Source of the DNA: Cepaea nemoralis
Lineage: Eukaryota > Mollusca > Gastropoda > Stylommatophora > Helicidae
NCBI GenBank assembly: GCA_014155875.1
Contig: JACEFZ010005110.1
Span: 221,285 to 285,284 of the forward strand
Direction of reading: 5' to 3'
DNA: 64,000 nt
Shown here: piece by piece, positions 9,842 through 20,713 of the stretch
Numbering within the stretch: the stretch's first letter is position 1
Layout of the letters: each line of letters starts with the position of its first letter
Notes under the pieces: generated by a model
Seen by the model: only the letters and a program-made list of their open reading frames with translations
The model's database searches: none
Told to the model about the DNA's origin: nothing
Translations under genes and position numbers: made by a program

Positions 9842-10015
9842 TTGGAGTGGATAAGATCGTTCACTCTTAAACTTCCAGTGTGCTGATGCTGAGGCAGCGG
9901 GTTCAAACCCTACACTGATCAGTTGGACTAAAATGTTGACTTCTCATCCTTGACTTTGGGATGCAAATTACCTTTGAAGTTGGTGTGGGTTCGCTTGATT
10001 TACTGAAACAAAGTT
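9842..10015 (+). mobile_element. SINE B copy, 3' truncated
   Basis: Head GTGTGCTGATGCTGAGGCAG with a B-box GGTTCAAACCC, then ACTTCTCATCCTTGACTTTG. It lies in tandem with the fuller copy starting at 10045. Confidence 0.75.
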
Positions 10016-10044
10016 GAAACAATTAAAACAGTTTTCAGGGAGGT

Positions 10045-10330
10045 CAGCATGACCAAAGAGATAAGAGCACTCAGTCTTAAACTTCTGGTGTGCTGATGCT
10101 GAGGTAGCAGGTTCAGCCCCAACACCGGTCAGTTGGAATAAAATGTTGAATTCTCATCCTTGATTTGGGGACATTAATTACCAGTGCCTCAGAAGTCAGA
10201 GTGGGTTCACCTGATGAAGAGGGACACTGGTAATAGGAAAAGCTAATCCCCACAAAAAATTCAATCCAGTGCAGTAAAGTAGTAGCATGTATGGACTACA
10301 TTTGAGTTCAAAGTGAGCAAATGAAAACAA
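10045..10330 (+). mobile_element. SINE B, fullest copy
   Basis: Head GGTCAGCATGACCAAAGAGA is like a class II (Leu/Ser) tRNA, with a long variable-arm equivalent and a B-box (GGTTCAGCCCC). The body has TGGGTTCACCTGATG and GGAAAAGCTAATCC, and the end reads GAGTTCAAAGTGAGC. It was probably retroposed with help from a LINE. Confidence 0.8.
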
Positions 10331-10371
10331 ACAAAAGCTTTCACACATTTAAAATAAATTTTAAATAAATG

Positions 10372-10560
10372 AGGAGCTGAATTGTAAAGCCGTTTGCAGT
10401 TGCTTGAATCTTCACCTATGCAGATGTTTAAATTGACCTGGGTTCGCTCCCAAGTTGACACAGCCCAAAGGGAGTGCCAGGAAATGACCTTGGAAGTAAA
10501 AGTGGCTGATGGGATACAGACCACATCACTCGTCAAGTGCTGATGGTCTAGATAAATATG
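10372..10560 (+). mobile_element. SINE C, diverged copy
   Basis: Shares GTGCCAGGAAATGACC, GGAAGTAAAAGTGG and ACATCACTCGTCAAGTGCTG with the copy at 14836-15058. The B-box (GGTTCGCTCCC) lies about 70 bases in. Confidence 0.65.
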
Positions 10561-10617
10561 GTGCTTGTATAAAAAACTCAGTACGCCTCAAGGCATGTCA
10601 AAGAGTTCTTTACACTT

Positions 10618-10861
10618 ACTTGATGGTCTCCGTGGCGATGGTGTTACCGACGAGGTTCATGATCCCACGAAGCACAGCTACGTACGATTTAGCAACAGAC
10701 CACGTTGCGCTGGTTTTTATTTTTACAAAATGGTATGGGTGCTGGTCGTTCAGAAAACAATGGCAAACTACTGAGCGTAAACTTGCCAAGACATCAACAA
10801 TAGAAAAAAATGCGGGTGTTGACTGCAAACGTCCTGTAAAGGATATGCAACTAACTTTTAT
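10618..10861 (+). mobile_element. SINE A copy 3
   Basis: Head TGGTCTCCGTGGCGATGGTG, body GGTCGTTCAGAAAACAATGG, tail AGGATATGCAACTAACTTTT. The B-box region is degraded. Confidence 0.8.
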
Positions 10862-10924
10862 TTATACTTATTTATTGCAACTGATGGTGATGTTGATGCC
10901 ATCAGATATATTACTGGAACACAG

Positions 10925-11140
10925 TCCTTCTTCTTCTTCGTCTTCTTCTTCTGCGTTCGCCCGGATTGTTGTTTTAGACGTAACTGCAATGTGTCTGTTT
11001 ACAGCAGAGCTGCGATATTTGCACCTTTCGGCTGACACATTCAACTTCTTCAGGCATTTGTTGGCCAGGTTACCTTCCTGGGAACAAAGTTCAAGTAATC
11101 CTTCTTCACTCGTTCTGATAGCGTGATTGCGTGGCATCCT
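10925..11140 (-). repeat. Rep-E dispersed repeat with GAA tail
   Basis: On the minus strand it shares CAAATATCGCAGCTCTGCTG and TAACCTGGCCAACAAATG with the plus-strand copy at 15690-15885. Both end in an impure GAA run, as expected of a retroposed sequence with a simple-repeat tail. Confidence 0.7.
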
Positions 11141-11194
11141 GATTGCTGTGGTGCGCCTCCTGGCTGGTTGCCTCCATCTTCTTTAACTTTTTCT

Positions 11195-11770
11195 GTCTGA
11201 GCTGGTTGTTATATTAACTTACTCTGCTCTAGTTATTACTTTAACTCTTTCTGCCTGGGCTGGTTGTTATATTAACTTACTTTGTTATAGTTATTACTTT
11301 AACCCTTTCTGTCTGAGCTAATTATTATGTTGACGTACTCTGCTTTACTTATTACTTTAACCGGTTTTGTCTCAACTGGTTGTTCTAGTAACTGACTAAA
11401 AAAAGTTAGTTCCATATCCTTTACAGGATGTTGCAGTCAACATCAGCATTTGTTTTCTTTTTTGCTGTTGTGATCTCTTGGCAAGTTTACATTCAGTAGT
11501 TTGTCATTGCTTTCTGAATGACCGGCACCCATACCATTTCATAAAAAACCAACGCAAGGCGGTCTGCTGCCAAATATCCTGCAGCTGTGTTTCAAACGCG
11601 GGTATGTGCCCATACTTGACGGTCTCCGTGCCCATAACCCCTTGGCTACGGAGCCGGCAGTAACTGACTGCTCTAGTTATTACTTGAAATCTATCTCTAC
11701 TGATTGTTATATTAACTTATTCTGCTCTAGCTATTAATCTTTCTGTCTCAGTTGGATGTTATAAAAACTT
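11195..11770 (+). repeat. 58-bp tandem repeat split by a SINE
   Basis: Units with GGTTGTTATATTAACTTACT and TTATTACTTTAACTCTTTC recur about 58 bp apart. The array is interrupted at 11397-11658 by SINE A copy 4 and resumes after it. Confidence 0.85.
11397..11658 (-). mobile_element. SINE A copy 4, complete with target-site duplication
   Basis: Flanked by a perfect 10-bp duplication AGTAACTGAC (11387-11396 and 11659-11668). This fixes the SINE ends: GCCGGCTCC at the 5' end and AACTTTTTTTA at the 3' end on the minus strand. It sits inside the 58-bp tandem array, so it inserted after the array formed. Confidence 0.92.
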
Positions 11771-12360
11771 ACAGTCTGGTTTCAATCCTCAATAGAGGCA
11801 ACTTTTTATTTCTGATCGATAATGCTGTGGAGGTGACTTTCGGTCATAAAATAATTCCTGGACATATTTATGGGAACAGAAGGTGGTGGAGAAAAATACT
11901 AATCACTCGCCTAATAATGCCATTATCTGGTATATGTGAAGGCTTTACATTTCACACACCTACAATAGCATCTGCCAAGGGATTACTTTTCTCAGCTCTT
12001 CTCCCTGAAGTTCTGATATAAAAATAAAAGTGGGTGTTTCTGCTTTTGAAGACTTAGGAGGATTATGTCTTATCCTATTAATAGAAAGCTTAAAATAGTG
12101 ACCAATCACAGTGTAACTTTAATGAAATGATGAGACAGCTGTAAACAAAGATGTCTGTACCTATTTGCTAAAAATTAAATTTGTACTTTGAGCTAGATTT
12201 TCCTTGGTAATTTTGCAACGTACAAGATTAACAAAAACATCTCATATTACTAGCATGAAACAATTTTTTGGATCGTCTATTTACTTCACAAAAAGCTATT
12301 TTAGGTGATGGAAAATGCTGACAAAGATTACTTTTTCATTAAGGTTATTTATTAGATGAC
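11770..12360. other. non-coding stretch
   Basis: AT-rich sequence with no recognised repeat, splice-bounded exon or conserved open frame. Confidence 0.4.
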
Positions 12361-12620
12361 TAGCTGACCCGGCCCGGCTTTGCCCAGTCCCTGGTGGGGA
12401 GCATCTCATTTAATTCATATAAGTAGTCATATAAGTTCCTGTTCCCGACTATCTGTCTGTCTGTCTGACCCGGCCCGGCTTCGCCCAGTCCCTGGTGAGG
12501 AGCATCTAATTTAATTCATATAAGAAGTCATATAAGTTCCCGTTCCCAACTATCTATCTGTCTGTCTGTCCGTCCATCCCTCCCTCTCTGTCTGTCTGTC
12601 TAATCATTTATTGGCTGCAG
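12361..12620 (+). repeat. duplicated 'GCTGACCCGGCCCGGC' repeat (Rep-H 5' part)
   Basis: Two direct copies ~115 bp apart start with TGACCCGGCCCGGCTT and continue GCCCAGTCCCTGGTG and TTTAATTCATATAAG, each ending in a CTGT run. The TAGCTGACCCGGC start is a motif I recall from dispersed repeats of many invertebrates. Its apparent 3' end is at 13890-14050. Confidence 0.7.
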
Positions 12621-12732
12621 TTAGAACAACCTTAGATAAACGAAGACCAACTTACAAAAAGCATTAGAAAGAGCACTTGAAATATCTTTACATCTTCCCC
12701 CAACAATTAACTTGGGTAAATGGAGCGGCGGC

Positions 12733-13735
12733 AGCAGCAGAAGAAGAAAGGAGGAGTAGGAGGAGGGAGGAAGAGGGAGGTGGAGGAGGGAGGAGGTGGG
12801 AGGAAGAGGGAGGCAGAGGGAGGAGGAGGAGTATGAGGGAGGAGGAGGAGGGAGGAGGAGGAGGAGGGAGGAGGATGAGGGAAGAAGAGGAGGAGGAGGG
12901 GAGGAGGAGGAGGGAGGAAGAGGGAGAGGAGGAGGGAGGACAAAGAGGGAGGAGGAGGGAGAAGGAGGAGGAGGAAGAGGGAGGAGGAGGAGGGAGAAGG
13001 ATGGAGGAGGAGAAGGGAGGGGGAGGAGGAGGAGGAGGGAGGAGGAGGAGGGAGGAGGAGGAGCAAAGAGGAGGGGGAGGAGGAGAGAGAGGAGAGGATG
13101 AGGGAGGACAAAGAGGGAGGAGGAGGAAGAGGGAGGAAGAAAAGAGAGGAGGAGGAGAGAGGAGGAGGAAGAGGGAGGAGGAGGAGGGAGAAGGAGGGAG
13201 GAGGAGAAGGGATGAGGAGGAGGGGGAGGAGGAGGAGGGAGGAGGTGGAGCAAGGAGGAGGGGGAGGAGGGAGAGAGAGTGAGAGGATGAGGGAGGACAA
13301 AGAGGGAGGAGGAGGGAGGAGGAGGAGGAAGAGGGAGGAGGAAGAGAGAGGAGGAGGGAGAAGGAGGGGGAGGAGGAGGAGGAGGAGAGAGAGGGAGGAG
13401 GAGGAGAGAGAGAGGAGGAGCGATGAGGTGGAGGGAGAAGGAGGAGGGAGGAGGAAGAGGGAGAAGGAGGAGAGAGGAGGGAGGAGGAAGGTGGAGGGAG
13501 GAGGAGGAGGAGGGAGGAAGAGAAGGGAGGAGGAGGAGGGAGAAGGGGGAGGAGGGAGGATGAGGGGGAGGAGGGAGGAGGAGAAGGGAGGAGGAGGAGG
13601 AGTGATTAGGAGGAGGAAGAGGAGGAGGTAGGAGGTAGGAGGTAGGAGGGGAGGATGAGGAAGAGGGAGGAGGGGAGGGGAGGAGGAAGAAGGTAGGAGG
13701 AGGAGGGGAGAGAAGGAGGAGGAGGGGGAGGAGGA
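12733..13735 (+). repeat. 1-kb GGA-rich polypurine array
   Basis: Almost pure purine on the plus strand (GGAGGA, GAAG and GGGAGG variants) for about 1,000 bases, with no stable long unit. Long open frames on both strands are Glu/Gly/Arg-rich or Ser/Pro/Leu-rich artefacts of the composition. It lies between the two ends of Rep-H. Confidence 0.95.
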
Positions 13736-13889
13736 TTATAACGCATATGCCTGTAGATAACTGCAGCGAAAAGGTCCACCTATTTGAGAAATATGCAACA
13801 ATTTTACATATATAGCAATGCTATTAAAAGTTATGTCCCCTCGCTATATATAAATTATAATGTAAATTAATATTGAGTAATATTAAGTA

Positions 13890-14050
13890 AATAACTGTTG
13901 GTACACTAAAAAAAACTATGACAGTTGGCAGCGCGGGAATGAGAGAAAGACGTGTAGAAAATTTCATTTCAATCGGATGGACCGTTCGCGAACGCATAAA
14001 GGACATACATACAGACAGATGGAGATTCTGTTTTATATATATAGATTATA
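13890..14050 (+). repeat. Rep-H 3' part
   Basis: TTTCATTTCAATCGGATGGA, then CGTTCGCGAACGCATAAAGG, ACATACATACAGACAGATGG and an end TTTTATATATATAGATTA. This is the usual 3' half of the family that starts TAGCTGACCCGGC. The polypurine array therefore expanded inside one copy or separates two copies. Confidence 0.65.
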
Positions 14051-14099
14051 AGAGACCTGTACTGACACCTTGCCGCCATGACAAACGATACTTTGTTAC

Positions 14100-14412
14100 A
14101 CTCTACTTAAAAAACAAAAGGCACAATAACTACAGCCCATAGCGGGAACCAGGGATGGAGTTATACCTCTCCATAGCACAAAGCCTGAGTGGAATTATAC
14201 GGACCATTTGTTGTCCATGCAGCATGATCCCTCTATCGGCCTGCCTAGTTTACTCCACACCAATACTTTCTGGAATAAGACAAGCTGCAGAAGCTGCTGG
14301 ATCAGCAAAGCAATGCTCTAACTGTCCGCCTGTCGGAGCTTCAATCCTAGACCAGTTGCCAACAAAAGCTTGGGAACTGGTCTGCCCTGTCATGACATTT
14401 AGTTTTTAGGTT
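14100..14412 (-). repeat. Rep-1 dispersed repeat, complete inverted copy
   Basis: Plus-strand blocks AGTTATACCTCTCCATAGCA, GTCCATGCAGCATGATCCCT, CAGCAAAGCAATGCTC and TGCCCTGTCATGACATTTAG match the copies at 5110 and 33485 in inverse orientation or order. Confidence 0.75.
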
Positions 14413-14470
14413 GCATTTCCACTCAATATTATAAGAGATTACAGAAGACTAATGTGATAAGAGAAAGAGA

Positions 14471-14655
14471 GAGTTAGTTGCAGATCCTTTACAGGACGTC
14501 ACAGTAAACTCCAGCATTCTTTGGCTGCTTGTGATTTCTTGGCAATTTCACGTTCAGTAGTTTGCGCATGCTTTCTGACCGACTGGCACTCAAATTATTT
14601 TATAAAAACCAATGCAAGGCAGTCTGCTTCCAAATCTCCCACAGTGTGTTTTAAA
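14471..14655 (-). mobile_element. SINE A copy 5, head truncated
   Basis: Tail and body present (TTAGTTGCAGATCCTTTACA; CACGTTCAGTAGTTTGC). The tRNA head is missing and is replaced by an 18-base poly(G) run at 14659-14676. Confidence 0.8.
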
Positions 14656-14835
14656 AAAGGGGGGGGGGGGGGGGGGAAATTGTGAATTGCGGCCGTAACA
14701 TCACAAAGGAAGCATGATAAAGTGAGGTAATAAGAGGAACTGATACTTGAGCTACTACCATCAGGTGCTTTAGTATTAGGCATGTAAAGATAAAGAGGAA
14801 CAGGGTTAAACAGGATAAAAACATGTATCACAAAC

Positions 14836-15058
14836 TAGAGAGCCGCAGTGGTTAGTATACTTGTCTGCCAGCCCAGAAGTCGTGTGTTCAAACTCCCATT
14901 GATACAGGCATTGACCTGGCATCTCAGGCTGATCCACCCCAAAATGGGCACTAGGAAATGGCATGGGAAGTAGAGGTGGTCGAAATGATATTCACCATAT
15001 CACTCATCGAGTGCTGGTTGGTTTATACAAATATTATGTGGAAACACCATATATCCAA
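14836..15058 (+). mobile_element. SINE C, best copy
   Basis: Head GAGAGCCGCAGTGGTTAGTA, B-box TGTTCAAACTCC, body CAGGCTGATCCACCCCAAAA, TGGGAAGTAGAGGTGG and ATATCACTCATCGAGTGCTG, ending ATACAAATATTATG. It serves as the reference for the other C copies. Confidence 0.75.
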
Positions 15059-15314
15059 CACACCTGAAGGTGTCTAAAAGAGTCCAAAAACAAGAAAGGA
15101 AAAATGTAATGCATGTGAAAATACCTAGCTAGGTTTTGTAGTCTGCTCAGATCAGAGATCAGATCACATCATTAGTTGTTTGGTGCATATGGACAAAATC
15201 TGATAACATATGGTGCATTACTTGGGATAGAATGAGTTACTGAACAATGTCGTTATCATCCTGTTATTATTCAGCAGTATTTCAGTTGTTGTTGAGTGAT
15301 TACAATAGACATTT

Positions 15315-15612
15315 ATTTGACATTCATGCACTTTAAACTCAAGCATAGTCTTTACATGTGCTATGACTTCTAGTGCACTGGTCTGATTATTGCCTGTGGA
15401 TTAGCTTTCCCTATTACCAGCAACCCTCGCTATCAGGTGAACCCACTCCGTCTTCTGAGATAGTTGTAATTTACATCCCCAAGTCAAGAACGAGAAGTCA
15501 ACATTATGTTCCAACTGACCATTGTAGGGGGTTGAACCCGCTACCTCAGCATCAACATATCGGAAGTTTATGAGTCTGTGCTTTTATTCATTCGGCCATG
15601 CTAACTCCACAA
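15315..15612 (-). mobile_element. SINE B copy
   Basis: Plus-strand blocks GTGGATTAGCTTTCCCTATT, ATCAGGTGAACCCACTCC and the head TTCATTCGGCCATGCTAACT. The B-box on the minus strand is GGTTCAACCCC. Confidence 0.8.
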
Positions 15613-15689
15613 TTTACATTGAAATGGAAATTAATGTTGTTTTGACAACTGAAAGATGTGTTTGGCTGAGTACAACTAACACTGAAATG

Positions 15690-15885
15690 GATATTAATGT
15701 AATTACAATAACTGTTTGTGACCCTAGGAAAGCCAACCTGGTCAACAAATTCTGGGAAGAAGTCCTGTGCAAATATCACAGTTCTGCTGTAAACTGGTAT
15801 AACATAATTACGTCCAAAAACAAAAATAGGAGTAAAGAAGAAGAAGATGTGGAAGAAGAAGAAGAAGAAGGATGTGTTTGATTAT
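15690..15885 (+). repeat. Rep-E dispersed repeat with GAA tail
   Basis: Second copy of the family at 10925-11140, in opposite orientation (AGCCAACCTGGTCAACAAAT; CAAATATCACAGTTCTGCTG), ending in GAAGAAGAAGAAG. Confidence 0.7.
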
Positions 15886-15944
15886 TACAATTTAGATTGA
15901 AATAATTTTATAAAATTGTCAAACATGTTTCCTTTCCCTGTTAT

Positions 15945-16135
15945 TTGAGTTGTTCAATGATGAACTGTAATTTTAGTGGCGGACTGTTTTGTTGGCATCC
16001 TGACGGCAGCCTTATGCATGAATGCCAGTGCATGCTGTTGGTTTGTAGGGACTGTTGTCTGTTCCACTTTTCATATGAGACAGTGAGGAACATTTTGTGT
16101 GATATTCACTGGCTAACAACTAATGAGTTGTTAAT
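15945..16135 (-). repeat. Rep-F dispersed repeat
   Basis: Shared with 26455-26660 in opposite orientation (TTTTGTGTGATATTCACTGG; TGTTGGCATCCTGACGGC). No tRNA boxes or coding frame were recognised. Confidence 0.6.
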
Positions 16136-16139
16136 TCTT

Positions 16140-16605
16140 TTACAACATAAAGACTTCGGGGAGTGGTGATAACTCTCTTTCCATCCCAATAAACAATAAC
16201 ACCCTCAATTTGATAATGTGTGAGGCTTCCAAGCTTGAGCACCAAACCTGGCTGCTGAATGTCTAACATCATTTTAGGGTTTTGCTGTGACTCTCTTTCA
16301 GTCTCAATTTGTGCAATGCATGTGGCCCTATGAAGGCTTCATCACATTAGAAACCACGAACCTCAGAAAAGTGAGGAGAAGTCATCTTATTCAAACAACC
16401 TTTGTTATTGAGTGGCACATTTGAAAGGTGCTCTTTCATTGGATGGGCAGCCCTGTTTTCTGGAAACATTCAAGCAGCCTGTCCAGACAGTCATCACCTG
16501 TGACAGTCAAATCTCTTTATTCATTTCATTGATATGCCAGGCAGGTAATGTGTCAGTATTCTTGGCTTAACAAAATAGAAGAAGGCTTAAACATACAATG
16601 AGAAG
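16140..16605. other. non-coding stretch
   Basis: No repeat family or coding exon was recognised. Confidence 0.35.
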
Positions 16606-16611
16606 ATAATA

Positions 16612-16708
16612 TGAGAGAGAGAGAGAGAGGGAGAGAGAGAGGGGGGAGAAAGGGAGAGAGAGAGGGAGAGATAGAGGTAGAGGGAGGGAGAGAGAGAGAG
16701 AGAGAGAG

Positions 16709-16755
<47 letters not shown>
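16612..16755 (+). repeat. GA-rich microsatellite with GATA
   Basis: GAGAGA interrupted by GGGAGA and a short ATAGATAGATAG block. Confidence 0.95.
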
Positions 16756-16758
<3 letters not shown>

Positions 16759-16973
16759 AGATAGAATGGTTTGGCATTAGTTGTTGAGAACGTATGCTCC
16801 AATGGGGAATGAAGAGTAGAAGACAGATTCTTTGCTTTAATAGTGGGTCCTGGTAATTCACGAATGAACTATTTTCCATTAAATACGAAACAATTTATTT
16901 CCTTAGTGAATTTAAACACAGAAGCAACAATCAATATGTTACACGATTTATTGCCTGGCATATTTAGCACACC

Positions 16974-17205
16974 GGTCTCCATGACAAAGGCATCACGGAG
17001 CGGTTCGTAATTCCACTTACCTGCGTTCAAAACACAGCTGCGACCGATTTGGCAGCTGATCGTGTCACGCAGGGTTTTAACATGATGGTACGGGAGCCGG
17101 TCATTCTGAAAGGAATGACAAACTACTGAACATAAACTTGCCAAGACATCAACAACAGCAGTGCTGGTGTTGAGAGCGATGTCCTGTAAATAGGATTTGC
17201 AAAAA
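16974..17205 (+). mobile_element. SINE A copy 6
   Basis: Head ACCGGTCTCCATGACAAAGG, B-box GTTCAAAACAC, body CGGTCATTCTGAAAGGAATG, tail AATAGGATTTGCAAAAAAC. Diverged. Confidence 0.8.
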
Positions 17206-17430
17206 ACATATATTTAGCATATTACAGAGTTATTTATGACATGAAGTGATTAAATGAATAATACTTACGCAGAATCGCTTAAAACACATAGTTACAGATC
17301 GATATCTGAGATATTTTTCGCATGTAAAGCATCTATTATCCCCATGGTAATTTCAAATTTAGAATGAACCCTTCCTGTTTACACAAAACCAGCTGGAAAT
17401 GCTAACAATTTAGCTTCACTATATTATTAA

Positions 17431-17668
17431 TACCGGTCTCCCTGGTCCAGAGGTTACACGACTTTCTCTGTAATCTGGTATACTCTTGTAAGTAACATGA
17501 CGTTGCGCGAGAATCGGTAGCGGTTCTTTCGGTAATTTACTTACGGGGTATGTGAGCCTGTCGCTCAGAAAGCAATAGCAAACTACAGGGCGTAATCTTG
17601 CCAAGAAATCAACAATCAGTTGAAAGATGCTGATGTTGACAGCGATGTCATGTAAAGGATATGCGAAA
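17431..17668 (+). mobile_element. SINE A copy 7
   Basis: Head ACCGGTCTCCCTGGTCCAGA; body CGCTCAGAAAGCAATAGCAA; tail AAAGGATATGCGAAAAAAAA. It is in the same orientation as copy 6, with about 225 bp between them. Confidence 0.8.
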
Positions 17669-17669
17669 A

Positions 17670-18248
17670 AAAAAATATTAATAATTATAATTAAAATTAT
17701 TGATTCATTCAATGATTCATCATGTGTAAAATTAAAATTTTATGTCATTCATTCATAGGTAAGAAAACAATTGGAAGATTGATTAAAGCACAAAGAAAAG
17801 GCATTCAACGTCAGTTTTCTCAGATTCTTGCCTTCTTAACAAGTTTGAGCATTGTGGAATAAGTTTTAAAAATATCCAAACCTCTGTCGGATACAGCGAT
17901 ACACTTGACACAGCGCTCGGTCTTTCGTTTGACGTAAACTCGTGTAAACATTTGTTGATTCGTCTCCAGGAAATATATACTAGAAACTTACTGCGCATGC
18001 GTCAGAATCGCTGACGTTTAGAGGCGGCAAAATTGAATACAAGAGCTCTCTTTGTTCATGTTCGGATATTTTGCAGAGCTCGTTCTCATCACGACACTCT
18101 GGATATTTTCCCAGTTCTCCGTCTCCTCATCACCATCATGTGCTCTGCCAAGTGGCGTATACGCTCGTGCATCTCAGCAGATCTCAGTCTTTGAGTTTCT
18201 GGATTAATTCTACTGACATTCAAAAGTATAGGTTGGATAGTATTAGTA
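17670..18248. other. non-coding stretch before the LINE
   Basis: No repeat recognised. It contains TGCGCATGCG at 17992-18001 followed by a TGACGT-like element, discussed as a possible promoter lead. Confidence 0.35.
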
Positions 18249-18263
18249 GTAAGTAGGCTTCTT

Positions 18264-18653
18264 TCAGTCCTGAAGGACTATAGAGTTGTGCCGCTTGGGA
18301 GGTACCTGGCAGCACCGCTGGTGACTGTATAGTCCAATGCGAGAGTGACAATCCCTGTCACAGTTTCCGCATCTGTAAGACGAGGCAGGTCCCGCAGTAA
18401 GTGACTGCGTTTTAAGCCTGTGCCTCCTATCCTCAGTTTGTTGGATCAGATTGCGGTCAAAGAGCACCAGTCCGTTTTGTAAATTTCTTCTCCAGGAACA
18501 TCTGTCTGTTTCCCACGTGTCTGGATCTATGCCAAGGGTTTTCATATCTTGTTTACACACATCCCTATATCGCATTTGGGGTCTTCTGGTTGGCCTTTTT
18601 CCTGTGGCTCGTTCTCCGTATAGGAGATCTTTGGGAATACGTTCATCCTCCAT
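18264..18653 (-). pseudogene. LINE C-terminal segment with zinc-finger-like motif
   Basis: The open 129-residue segment reads RRPQMRYRDVCKQDMKTLGI, then a tryptophan-rich block, then CGNCDRDCHSRIGLYSHQRC, a Cys/His cluster typical of LINE polyprotein tails. Its frame is intact and joins the preceding RT region. It is not a host zinc-finger gene. Confidence 0.8.
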
Positions 18654-19145
18654 TCGAGATACGTGGCCCAGCTACCGGAGGCGTCTCTACTTGAGGAGGG
18701 AGTGCACAGTGGTGGTAATATCTGCTATTTCAAGCACATGTTTGTTATGTGGTCTTTCCATAATATGCCCAGGATACGTCTCAGACATCTCATATGGAAG
18801 GAATTCAACTTTCTTTCCTGTCTTGAGTACAGGGTCCAGGATTCAGACCCATAGATCCTCCGAAGTCGGAGAGTGTCTGCCTGCACGGCGAGGAACCAAC
18901 AGTCTGCACACCAATAAGCCAGACATGGGACAACGGATACTCACGCAAACCTCAGGTCCTGTATGACATCACACTGATGTTGGACAACAAGATGTCTTCA
19001 TCCGACATACAGGACTTCACACTGGAGATCACAGCCAGCGAACACAAGCAAGCAAGCAATACCATAGAGTAGTGTGCTAACAACACATGCTTTATATACT
19101 TGAGCTTTTTTACGCTCTGTTACTCTATTATTCTCCCAAACTATT

Positions 19146-20509
19146 TTAGTTAGCCTGGAAAATGTTGTGACTGCCTTTCCAATGCGTCTCTAATGTAAGA
19201 TTATCTGATATTGTCGATACCAAATACACAAACTCGTGGACGACCTTCAATTCGTAATTAGAAATTTTGATTGACGGGGGCTCGCCAGCATCTTGTTCCA
19301 TCACCTGTGTTTTATTTAGGCTGATGGTGAGCCCAAAGTCTTTGCAGGCGGTTGCAAAACGATATATGAGCCGTTGGAGATCTTCTGATGTATGAGTAGT
19401 CAGCGCTGCATCATCTGCAAAAAGTAGTTCTCTTATGCAGCTTGATCTTATTTTGGTCTTTGCCTTCAGTTTTGATGGGTTAAAAAGTTTGCCATCAGAT
19501 CTTGCATGAAGGTATATGCCTTCAGTGGCAGTCCCAAATGTCTGCCTTAAGAGAACGGCGAAGAAGATACCAAAAAGTGTAGGAGCAAGCACGCAGCCAT
19601 GCTTTACTCCACTGCTGATGCGGAATGACTGGGATGTTGAGCCGTCAAATAAAATGGTCCCCTGCATGTTTTCGTGAAATGATTTCACGAGACTAAGAAG
19701 GGTTGGTGGACATCCTATCTTTTAAAGGACCTTAAAAGGCCATTTCTGCTCACGAGGTCAAATGCCTTTATAAGATCGATGAAGGCAATATATAATGGCT
19801 TCCTCTGTTCTCTGCACTTCTCTTGGAGCTGCCGGAGTGAGAAAATCATATCGATGGAGGACCTGTTGGGTCTAAATCCGCACTGTGATTCGGGGTAGAT
19901 TCTTTCAGCAAGAATGTGTAACCTTTTAAGGATTACTCGAGCAAAAATCTTGCCAGTAATGCTGAGTAGGGAAATGCCGCGATAGTTATTACAGTCGCTT
20001 CTGTCACCTTTGTTTTTATAAAGGTAACAATTTTTGCGTCTTTCATATCTTGTGGTACTGATTCTTCTTTCCAGCAGAGCTGAAATATTGCATACAGTTC
20101 TGGGATGATTGTTTCTTTGCTACATTTTAAAATTTCAGGTGGAATACTATCTTTTCCTGGTGCCTTGCCGGATTTGAGAGTCTAATGCTTCACTGATTTC
20201 TGTGAGGCAAGGTTCGTTATCCAAGGCATGCATGGGGGACTGTTGATCGATGGCTTCCAGAGCTTCTTCTCCGACAGTGTTATCCACTGAGTATAGCTCT
20301 GAGTAGTGTTCTACCCAGCGATCCATTTGTTTCGCTCGATCTTTTATGATTACCCCCTCTGTTGATCGTAAAGGGGCCATATTATTTTTTGATGGACCGA
20401 CAGCTTGCTTGATGCCCTCGTACATTCCTCTTATATTTCCAGTGTCTGCACAAGTTTGAATTTGAGCAGAGAGCTGTAGCCAGTACCTGTTCGCACATTT
20501 TCTTGCCAT
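19146..20509 (-). pseudogene. LINE reverse transcriptase domain with stops and frameshifts
   Basis: In order, read across breaks: GDRSDCNNYRGISLLS (RT0-1), YPESQCGFRP (motif 2), FIDLIKAFDLVS (motif A), SSGVKHGCVLAPTLF (motif B), LLFADDAALT (motif C, at 19410-19421) and LTISLNKTQVM (motif D). At least one stop (near 19726) and a frameshift (near 20000) interrupt it. Motif C is FADD where YADD is usual, a common variant in this group. Confidence 0.9.
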
Positions 20510-20713
20510 CTGTTGTACTCTATTTCTGGCTGTTCACAATGCCTGCAATGTTTTCTCTGAAGGTGATGTTTTATACACTGAGAATGCATGTCTCTTTATC
20601 TCCAGAACTGGGAGCATCTCTTCAGAGTGTGCTTCAAATCAGTCGCTTGACTTAGTTTGCGCCTTGCCAAATGTTGATAGTGCTGTATTGTAGATGGTGT
20701 CGCGAAATTTACT

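Noticed and set aside
12621..13631. Long open frames of 177-210 codons rich in Ser/Pro/Leu or Glu/Gly/Arg on both strands
   Set aside because: They overlap in several frames and follow directly from the GGA/CCT composition; no domain or codon bias.
18264..18653. Host zinc-finger gene
   Set aside because: The Cys/His cluster is the tail of the LINE polyprotein that continues upstream at 19146-21720.
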